DNA from: an uncultured Marvinbryantia sp.
GTDB lineage: Bacteria > Bacillota > Clostridia > Lachnospirales > Lachnospiraceae
DNA length: 11,730 nucleotides
Direction of reading: 5' to 3'
NCBI GenBank assembly: GCA_934408725.1
Contig: CAKRVB010000049.1
Coordinates: 1-11,730, forward strand
The notes under the pieces: generated by a model
What the model saw: the letters and a program-made list of their open reading frames with translations, nothing else
The model's database searches: none
Told to the model about the DNA's origin: nothing
In this document: positions 5,872 to 11,166 of the stretch, one piece after another
Layout of the letters: the number at the start of each line of letters is the position of its first letter
Position numbering within the stretch: the first letter of the stretch is position 1
Translations under genes and position numbers: made by a program

Positions 5872-7053
5872 TTAATCGTTATTTTTCTTTTTTGCAAAAA
5901 ACATTCCAGTCAGCAATAACACCGGGAATATCACTCCCGCCAGAATTCCTTTTTTCAGGTTATCTCCTGCCATGCTGGATACCATGCCCACCAGTGTCGG
6001 TCCTCCGGAACATCCCACATCGCCTCCCAGTGCCAGCATGGCGAACATCGCTGTGCCGCCTCTCGGTAAGGATGCCGATGCCTTACTAAAAGTACCTGGC
6101 CACATAATACCTACGGATAATCCACACAGTGCACAGCAGATCAGATTGATCTGTGCCACCGGAACCAGTGCAATTCCCAGATAGGATACGATACACAATA
6201 TGCAGCTCAGACCCATAAACTTATCCAGTGAGATCCGCTCTCCATATTTTCCGTAAAAAGCTCTGGAACTTCCCATCAGAATGGCAAAAGCCATAGGACC
6301 TGCCAGATCTCCTGCTGCTTTGGTGATACCCAGACCTTTTTCTGCCAGCGTAGATGCCCACTGACTGACCGCCTGTTCACTGGCTCCGGCGCAGATCATC
6401 ATAATCAGTAAAATCCAGAAGGCCTTCATCCCGAACAGTTCTTTCAGACTCAGTCCCGTCTCTCCCTCATCCATCAGTGGCGCAATCGGCACCTTCGTAA
6501 AAACAAATGCATTGGCCAGCGAAATCACCGCCCAGATAACCGCCAGAATTCTCCAGTTCTGTATACCTGCTGTTGCAAAGAATACCGTAGAAATCAGTAC
6601 CACGCCCACATGTCCCCAGCAGTAAAAGGAATGCAGCATGCTCATGGCTTTTTCCTTATTATCCGAAGGACATGCTTCTACTACCGGACTGACCAGTACT
6701 TCCAGAAGACCACCGCCAATGGCATAGATCATAACAGAAATCAATATTCCGGCAAAAGCAGATGGCAGTATCTCTGGCAATATGGTCAGAAGTACCAGAC
6801 CCAGCGCAGATAAAATATGCGCAATAATCATAGATACCCGGTATCCAATCCGATCAACAAAGCTTACCGAGAGCAGATCCACCAGAAGCTGGATTCCAAA
6901 ATTAAACGTTACCAGCATGGTAATCTGTGACAGTGGTATCTGCCAGGTTCTCTGAAATGTCAGAAATAACAATGGTACAAAATTGTTTACAATTGCCTGC
7001 ACAATATATCCCACGAAACAGGCTGTGATGGTTTTATTGTATTCGTTCTTCAT
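5872..7053 (-). CDS. MFS transporter, FucP/sugar-permease-like
   Basis: A 393-aa major facilitator with about 12 membrane segments in two halves split by a hydrophilic loop near residues 195-208 (PLMDEGETGLSLKELFG). The first half has FNFGIQLLVDLLSVSFVDRIGYR, equivalent to the MFS motif between helices 2 and 3, and a GGGLLEVLVSPVVEACP stretch seen in FucP-like permeases. The second half has GLSVGIMWPGTFSKASASLPRGG. The SD GGGAGG is 6 nt before the ATG. It is divergent from an AraC regulator with a cupin domain, so it is probably an inducible transporter for a sugar or related small molecule under that regulator. No catabolic gene is adjacent, so the substrate is unknown. Confidence 0.85.
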   Translation of the reverse strand: MKNEYNKTITACFVGYIVQAIVNNFVPLLFLTFQRTWQIPLSQITMLVTFNFGIQLLVDLLSVSFVDRIGYRVSMIIAHILSALGLVLLTILPEILPSAFAGILISVMIYAIGGGLLEVLVSPVVEACPSDNKEKAMSMLHSFYCWGHVGVVLISTVFFATAGIQNWRILAVIWAVISLANAFVFTKVPIAPLMDEGETGLSLKELFGMKAFWILLIMMICAGASEQAVSQWASTLAEKGLGITKAAGDLAGPMAFAILMGSSRAFYGKYGERISLDKFMGLSCILCIVSYLGIALVPVAQINLICCALCGLSVGIMWPGTFSKASASLPRGGTAMFAMLALGGDVGCSGGPTLVGMVSSMAGDNLKKGILAGVIFPVLLLTGMFFAKKKNND

Positions 7054-7073
7054 TTTCTTCCTCCCTTCATGGA

Positions 7074-7102
7074 ATTATATCGCAATAAATTCTCTCTGTC
7101 AT
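7074..7102 (-). promoter_or_regulatory. promoter of the MFS gene
   Basis: On the minus strand, ATGACA (7097-7102; 5 of 6 matches to TTGACA), a 17-bp spacer and a perfect TATAAT (7074-7079). The predicted start near 7067 leaves a very short leader holding little more than the RBS. Its -35 touches the -35 of the divergent araC-type promoter. Confidence 0.7.
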
Positions 7103-7131
7103 TGCACAAAACCATTTTATTATGGTACAAT
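7102..7131 (+). promoter_or_regulatory. promoter of the AraC-type regulator
   Basis: TTGCAC (7102-7107), an 18-bp spacer and TACAAT (7126-7131), with an extended -10 TGG directly upstream. A CCAT-N6-ATGG dyad (7112-7125) fills the spacer and could be a regulator half-site pair. The -35 shares position 7102 with the divergent MFS -35. Confidence 0.68.
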
Positions 7132-7164
7132 ATCTCAAAACAGCTTATTTTTTGAGGTAATATC

Positions 7165-8073
7165 ATGAATATAAATATTTCTTCCGCTACCAGTATTATA
7201 ACCGATGAACATTTTCACGAATCCATTGCTCATGGAAGCCAGAGCTTCCCGTTTTCTTATTACTACGAAGATATCTGGTCTTTTGACTTTCACTGCATCG
7301 ACTGGCACTGGCATCATGAAGTGGAATTTGTTACTGTATTGTCTGGTACTGCATTTTGTCTGATCGGGGATGAACGTATAGAACTTCCTCAGGGAAGTTC
7401 TATTTTTATAAACAGCGGTATTCTTCACCGCTTTGAAGCTCATGAAAGCACAATCATTCCAAATATTGTTTTTTCCCCATCTGTTTTTGCACCGGAAGAC
7501 AGCCTGATCTATCAGAAATATATTGTCCCTATACTGCATTCTTCTCTTTCTTATCAGATATTTTCCCCAAAAATTCCATGGCAGAATTCCGTCACTCAGA
7601 TTCTGTCTTCCCTCTACGCACACCAGCAATCTGCATCTGTCAGTGAACTGCACACGGTACGTCTGCTTTTTGATATCTGGGATATTTTATTCCGTCATAT
7701 GGATCTTTCCTCTTCCGATTCTGTTCTTCTTTCCAGCCGCCGCAGATCTGCCCGTCTTCAGGTCATGATGAAGTTTATTCAAGATCATTTCCAGGAAGAT
7801 ATTTCTCTGGAACAAATTGCTGCTTCTGTATCCATCAGCCCAAGCAGTGCCCTGGCAATTTTTCAGTCTGGCATTCACACCTCACCAGTAGCATACCTGA
7901 TCCAATATCGCCTCTCCTGTGCTGCCAGACTGCTTTCCACAACAAAAAATCCCGTCTCCTCCATAGCGGAAGAAACAGGATTTTCCAGTTCTGGTTATTT
8001 TTGCCGCAAATTCAAAGAACGCTACCATATGAGTCCAAACTCGTATCGCAAACAAATGAATGCTCTTCTTTGA
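7165..8073 (+). CDS. AraC-family transcriptional regulator with cupin sensor domain
   Basis: A 302-aa cytosolic regulator. The N-terminal cupin includes DWHWHHEVEFVTVLSG (46-61) with W47, H48, H50 and H51, LPQGSSIFIN (74-83) and H88 (GILHRFEAH), a ligand-binding beta-barrel pattern. The C-terminal AraC DNA-binding domain (about 196-295) has two helix-turn-helix units: ISLEQIAASVSISPSSALAIFQ and NPVSSIAEETGFSSSGYFCRKFKERYHMSPNSYRK. GAGG lies 8 nt before the ATG. The gene is divergent from the MFS permease, whose promoter overlaps its own, so it most likely controls that permease and perhaps itself. The inducer is unknown. Confidence 0.93.
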   Translation: MNINISSATSIITDEHFHESIAHGSQSFPFSYYYEDIWSFDFHCIDWHWHHEVEFVTVLSGTAFCLIGDERIELPQGSSIFINSGILHRFEAHESTIIPNIVFSPSVFAPEDSLIYQKYIVPILHSSLSYQIFSPKIPWQNSVTQILSSLYAHQQSASVSELHTVRLLFDIWDILFRHMDLSSSDSVLLSSRRRSARLQVMMKFIQDHFQEDISLEQIAASVSISPSSALAIFQSGIHTSPVAYLIQYRLSCAARLLSTTKNPVSSIAEETGFSSSGYFCRKFKERYHMSPNSYRKQMNALL

Positions 8074-8130
8074 ATCGTATATTATTCATAAATCACACTC
8101 TCCATATGTCTTAACATAAAAATGTCATCT

Positions 8131-8159
8131 GGTGTCCCTGTCTTTCGGCAGGTTTACCT
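8131..8159. terminator. possible weak terminator between araC-type and YczE-like genes
   Basis: CCTGTC-TTTC-GGCAGG (8137-8152) forms a 6-bp stem with tetraloop, and the flanks (GGT/ACC) extend it imperfectly. It lies between two convergent genes, but neither strand has a strong T-run right after the stem. Confidence 0.35.
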
Positions 8160-8168
8160 AATATCCAA

Positions 8169-8849
8169 TTATTTAACACTAGTATTCTTTGTCATAAAAG
8201 AGACAAATCTCACATGATGATCCATCCATTCACCAATCTTTCCAATCACTTTACCCATAGTAAACGCAGCTGCTATCGTTCCAATTCCAAGTCCACGGAT
8301 ACGTCCCAGAAAAACGCCAGTCAAAAGTCCAGTCACTGCAAGACAGATCAGGTCAAAACTCATCTTTACATTCGCATACTTCCAATTCTTAATGGCTGAT
8401 AATTCCCGTGGGAATAAATCAGTCGGTACAATCGGCAGACCACAGCGGTTGGACAATGCAATGCCGATCGTAATCAGCAAATAGCCTGCTGCAAAATAAA
8501 ATACCCTATAGGGAATCGTCATTGGCAGATCCGTCAGATGCATCTCATACACATCCAGCATCATACTGAATGCAAATCCCACTACGAAACTGAATAAGTA
8601 ATTCGGCACAAACTTTTTTCTCAATATCATCAGGGAAAGGATCAGGCTTCCCTGAAAAATATAGGTCCAGGTTCCAAGAGTCAGCCGTGGCAATACCAGT
8701 GAAAATGCATATGGTACACTGGAAATTGCTGAGATGCCAGATCCAGACATCAGCATCAGCACCACGCCCAGGCTGTTGATTAAAATCACAATCAGCAGAG
8801 CCAGTTCTCCTCGAAGTATCGGCAGCTGTCTTTCTTCTTTTTCTATCAT
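8169..8849 (-). CDS. YczE/YyaS/YitT-like integral membrane protein (DUF6198-type)
   Basis: A 226-aa membrane protein with about 5-6 hydrophobic segments (roughly 14-34, 47-75, 82-100, 115-132, 163-185, 187-207). GSGISAISSVPYAFS (36-50), the cytosolic GLPIVPTDLFPREL (137-150) and GLGIGTIAAAFTMGKVIG near the C-terminus resemble the YczE (COG2364) family. The molecular function of these proteins is unknown. GGAGG lies 10 nt before the ATG. The gene has its own promoter just after the XRE stop, so it can be expressed apart from the kinase/XRE pair, although readthrough is possible. Confidence 0.75.
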   Translation of the reverse strand: MIEKEERQLPILRGELALLIVILINSLGVVLMLMSGSGISAISSVPYAFSLVLPRLTLGTWTYIFQGSLILSLMILRKKFVPNYLFSFVVGFAFSMMLDVYEMHLTDLPMTIPYRVFYFAAGYLLITIGIALSNRCGLPIVPTDLFPRELSAIKNWKYANVKMSFDLICLAVTGLLTGVFLGRIRGLGIGTIAAAFTMGKVIGKIGEWMDHHVRFVSFMTKNTSVK

Positions 8850-8859
8850 GTTTTCATAC

Positions 8860-8902
8860 CTCCGTTCTCACAAGGCTCTATTGTAGTACCGTGCGAACGG
8901 AG
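8860..8902. repeat. 12-bp inverted repeat bracketing the YczE-like promoter -10 (candidate operator)
   Basis: CTCCGTTCTCAC (8860-8871) and GTGCGAACGGAG (8891-8902) match as an inverted repeat at 11 of 12 positions, with 19 bp between and arm centres 31 bp apart, close to three helical turns. One arm fills the -35/-10 spacer. The other covers the transcription start and part of the Shine-Dalgarno. Only one arm is transcribed, so it should act as DNA, not RNA. The binding protein is unknown; the neighbouring XRE regulator or the AraC-type protein are candidates. Confidence 0.6.
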
Positions 8903-8908
8903 TTGCAA
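8880..8908 (-). promoter_or_regulatory. promoter of the YczE-like gene
   Basis: On the minus strand, TTGCAA (8903-8908), a 17-bp spacer and TACAAT (8880-8885). Predicted start is about 8873. The -35 lies immediately downstream of the XRE stop codon. Confidence 0.65.
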
Positions 8909-8915
8909 GAGTTTT

Positions 8916-9254
8916 TTATTCCATTTCCCGCAGAGCAGTCAGATATCCAATCAGCCGATCTTTCTGTCTGCTTTGCAGATTGCGAAATCCTTCCAATAAT
9001 AAAGTTTCATCCCTGTCCAATGGCAACAGGAAATCTACTTCTCCTTCTGATGTGATATTCTGCTCTGAAAGCAGTTCATAAGGCGTCACCTTCAGTACCT
9101 CGCAGATCTTCAGAATTCTGTCAGCAGATGGATTCGTCTTTTTCCGCTTCCAGTCACTGATGGTACTCTGGGAGATCCCGGTTCGCTCCGAGAACTCCTT
9201 CTGCGTTAATTGGTTCTTTTCTATATAATAAAATATTTTTTCACTGATTAGCAC
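8916..9254 (-). CDS. XRE/Cro-CI family transcriptional regulator
   Basis: A 112-aa DNA-binding protein. Residues 5-60 form an HTH_3 domain (LTQKEFSERTGISQSTISDW, then PSADRILKICEVLKVTPYELL). The acidic tail (61-112) ends LQSRQKDRLIGYLTALREME and may support dimerisation. The start is GTG (9254-9252), supported by GGGAG 8 nt upstream and by a 7-nt overlap with the stop of the HipA-like gene (GTGCTAA), which implies translational coupling. It is likely the regulator or antidote partner of the upstream kinase and a candidate binder of the palindromes at 10390-10450. The order is reversed from classical hipB-hipA. Confidence 0.92.
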   Translation of the reverse strand: MLISEKIFYYIEKNQLTQKEFSERTGISQSTISDWKRKKTNPSADRILKICEVLKVTPYELLSEQNITSEGEVDFLLPLDRDETLLLEGFRNLQSRQKDRLIGYLTALREME

Positions 9255-10357
9255 TGTTTTTCTCCCTGTTCTATAAGTACTTTCTTTATCTGCCTGATGA
9301 TTGTCTTCACATCATACAGCAGCTGGCTGTTCAGAACCATAAAGTTGATCTCTTTTCCCTGTCCCCCATACTGTTCTTCATAGTATCTTGCCATTTTTTC
9401 ATCATGATCCTTATATCTGGCTTTCCCGATCAGGTAAGCATTGGAATTGGCACGTTCCGGATAGCCCAGGCCTTTTTCGATATGGAACCGTTCTGGTTGT
9501 TCATTTAAATCCTGCTCTAAAACAGACAGCTTCTCCAGAAACCATGTTGTTACTTCCGGATAATGTTCTCGAATATATAACAGATTTCCATGAAGGCAGA
9601 CGGCACTTTTTTCCATTAATTTCCGTTCTGTCGCATTCTCCAGCTGTGCAAATTCATCCTGCTGCAACGGCCGGCCCTCTATGGACCTCTGTAACTGTCC
9701 AAGCCAGAACATCTTTTCCGGAAAACTGTCCGGAAACATAAAATAAGTAGAAAATTCATGGTCAATCATCGGTGCCACCCGTAGTATCTCTCCTGTCTCA
9801 TCGCACACAAATGCCACATTTTCATAATGATAGTTCTGATCGCCTTTCAAAATCGAGATCAGGATCTGTCTGGCCAGTTCCTGCGCCATCTCCTGATGCT
9901 GCTGAAAATAATCTGCTTCCAGAATCTCTGTGTAGTCATAAAACATCTGGCAATAGTTCACATACTGATCAATGTGCACCTTTTTATCCGGGTACTTACG
10001 AAAAAACTCCAACAGATTCATCAGGTGTTCACCCTCCTGATAAATCACAGGCGACACAGTCCCATAATCATAATACTTGCCAGTCTCTGCTTCATATCCG
10101 TAACAAAACGCCAGTCTGTACTGAGGCGTGGGCATAAAATAGGCATTGATCAGCCATGACCAGAACACTTCTGCATAAGCAAATAGTGGTGTGGAAAGAG
10201 GCTTGGATTTTGTAAGTGGTTTAAAAACCAGCCTTCCTTCAAAAACCGGGAAATACTTTTCTCCCTTTACCACACCAACCGCTTCAGCTGTCAGATTGCC
10301 AATGCGTTCTGCATAATGAAAAATCTCAGGGGTATCATTGAGTTTTTGTGTTGTCAT
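9248..10357 (-). CDS. HipA-like protein kinase (putative)
   Basis: A 369-aa protein with HipA-type kinase features. K46 in GRLVFKPL could be the ATP-binding lysine and E63 (AEVFWSWL) its helix partner. The catalytic loop is GDQNYHYENVAF (172-183) with D173, H177 and N180. APMIDHEF (196-203) supplies the Mg-binding D199. The catalytic Asp-to-Asn spacing is two residues longer than in E. coli HipA (DxxxxxxN rather than DxxxxN), and there is no recognisable HipA N-terminal subdomain, so this is a divergent relative. The substrate is unknown. GAGGAG lies about 7 nt before the ATG. It is coupled to the XRE gene by a 7-nt overlap. The pair could be a toxin-antitoxin-like or regulatory kinase module; this is inferred. 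Confidence 0.7.
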   Translation of the reverse strand: MTTQKLNDTPEIFHYAERIGNLTAEAVGVVKGEKYFPVFEGRLVFKPLTKSKPLSTPLFAYAEVFWSWLINAYFMPTPQYRLAFCYGYEAETGKYYDYGTVSPVIYQEGEHLMNLLEFFRKYPDKKVHIDQYVNYCQMFYDYTEILEADYFQQHQEMAQELARQILISILKGDQNYHYENVAFVCDETGEILRVAPMIDHEFSTYFMFPDSFPEKMFWLGQLQRSIEGRPLQQDEFAQLENATERKLMEKSAVCLHGNLLYIREHYPEVTTWFLEKLSVLEQDLNEQPERFHIEKGLGYPERANSNAYLIGKARYKDHDEKMARYYEEQYGGQGKEINFMVLNSQLLYDVKTIIRQIKKVLIEQGEKQC

Positions 10358-10389
10358 GATTCTCTCCTCATTTAAACAGGACTTCTATA

Positions 10390-10410
10390 ATACGTATCGT
10401 TTATACGTAT
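10390..10410. repeat. two ATACGTAT palindromes at the -10/start region (candidate operators)
   Basis: Identical 8-bp palindromes ATACGTAT at 10390-10397 and 10403-10410, centres 13 bp apart. One touches the -10 of the HipA-like/XRE promoter and the other covers the early leader. Short paired palindromes at the operon's own promoter are typical of XRE autoregulation. Confidence 0.5.
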
Positions 10411-10437
10411 ATTATTATAAAATAACGGATATGTCAA
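10409..10437 (-). promoter_or_regulatory. promoter of the HipA-like/XRE operon
   Basis: On the minus strand, a perfect TTGACA (10432-10437), a 17-bp spacer and TAATAT (10409-10414). The start is predicted near 10402, leaving a ~45-nt leader. The -35 sits inside a 21-bp palindrome and the -10 overlaps an ATACGTAT palindrome, so the promoter is probably repressible. Confidence 0.65.
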
Positions 10438-10450
10438 TCGTTTTGACATA
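10430..10450. repeat. perfect 21-bp palindrome over the -35 element
   Basis: TATGTCAA (10430-10437), spacer TCGTT and TTGACATA (10443-10450) form perfect 8-bp arms. The left arm contains the minus-strand -35. The right arm creates a plus-strand TTGACA with TATATT 16 bp downstream (10465-10470), so a weak divergent promoter is possible. A dimeric HTH regulator is the expected ligand. Confidence 0.55.
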
Positions 10451-10478
10451 CCCACAAATAAATTTATATTCTGTTTTG

Positions 10479-10626
10479 CTACATATTACTCTCTTTTCCT
10501 ATCTTGTAGATAATCACATATTCTTCCCATATTGCATATTTATAATCTTTCCGAAAGCTGACTCGCTTTTCAAATCTTTTGCAGCAATCGATTTCTCAAA
10601 TCAGACACTGGTAAAATATTTGCCAT
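10479..10626 (-). pseudogene. collapsed Phd/YefM antitoxin - RelE/ParE-like toxin remnant
   Basis: On the minus strand an ATG at 10626 starts MANILPVSDLRN, a very typical Phd/YefM antitoxin N-terminus, but the frame stops after 18 codons (stop at 10570-10572). In another frame, starting around 10595 and ending in TAG at 10479, the sequence reads RVSFRKDYKYAIWEEYVIIYKIGKES, which resembles the C-terminal strands of a RelE/ParE-type toxin. The simplest reading is a deletion that removed most of both genes and fused their ends. No RBS of note precedes the ATG. The toxin half is the weaker assignment. The remnant should be inactive. Confidence 0.45.
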
Positions 10627-10682
10627 ATTTTTTCAGGAAGTTCACATTAAATAAATCCTTGAATTACTTTTTCTTCAGTTCC

Positions 10683-10835
10683 TCATAAAATGTGTTTAAT
10701 ATCCCATAATATCCCATAATATCCCTTATTCCATGGCTTATTTTTTCCGTAATGATGAATAATAACAGCATTTTTTCTTACCCAGTCCAAATCTCTTTTT
10801 TTATGACCAGGCTCTGCATTATATATTGTAATGTG
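10683..10835 (-). pseudogene. C-terminal fragment resembling a family 8 glycosyltransferase
   Basis: An open minus-strand segment without its own start reads ITIYNAEPGHKKRDLDWVRK and then NAVIIHHYGKNKPWNKGYYG before a stop at 10683-10685. The VIIHxxGxNKPW signature is the usual C-terminal motif of GT8 (LPS galactosyl-type) transferases. Everything upstream of the motif region is absent, and it abuts a frameshifted UPF0158 remnant. A 10-bp tandem repeat sits at its end. It is a short fragment, so the family call is tentative. Confidence 0.4.
10698..10727 (+). repeat. 10-bp tandem repeat (AATATCCCAT), about 2.8 copies
   Basis: Two exact copies at 10698-10707 and 10708-10717, followed by AATATCCCTT at 10718-10727. 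It lies at the end of the glycosyltransferase-like fragment and looks like recent slippage in a decaying region. Confidence 0.7.
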
Positions 10836-11096
10836 TCTTGATTTCTGCCTTCTGGCAGGTCATATATAAATTCTTCCATAATCCTATACTCATTGATTTC
10901 ATACTGTCCTGGTAATGGAATATGCTCTTCTATAAATGAATCTTCTATTTCTTAAATAAGTTCTGGAATTATCTTCGCCATCAACTATACCATCAAAAAT
11001 CATGAGTACTTTTTCATTTTTCACATCATAATAATATTGTGTATCATCATTTACAAAATCCATCGCTTCTAGTACATCTTCTAATTTAACTTTCAT
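10836..11096 (-). pseudogene. UPF0158-family protein, broken by frameshift and nonsense
   Basis: The minus-strand gene starts well: AAGGA before an ATG at 11096, then MKVKLEDVLEAMDFVNDDTQ and FDGIVDGED. At GATAATTCCAGAA (about 10963) the reading frame slips, apparently one extra T, after which the family-like sequence PELI*EIEDSFIEEHIPLPG continues in another frame, including an internal TAA where a glutamate codon is expected. That frame goes on as YEINEYRIMEEFIYDLPEGRNQD before homology is lost near 10836. The family has no known function. At least two independent lesions plus loss of the 3' end make it a pseudogene. Confidence 0.65.
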
Positions 11097-11166
11097 GATT
11101 TTTCCTTACATTGCCTTGCAGAATTATCTGTTTTTATTTTTGTTAAGGAATTTTTCTATCATCCTT

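Noticed and set aside
9388..10159. Three plus-strand open frames of 110-121 codons
   Set aside because: All are antisense to the HipA-like gene, overlap one another in different frames and lack RBSs.
10338..10688. 116-codon plus-strand open frame across the kinase promoter and toxin-antitoxin remnant
   Set aside because: It runs through promoter palindromes and AT-rich decayed DNA. The minus strand in the same place has recognisable gene remnants.
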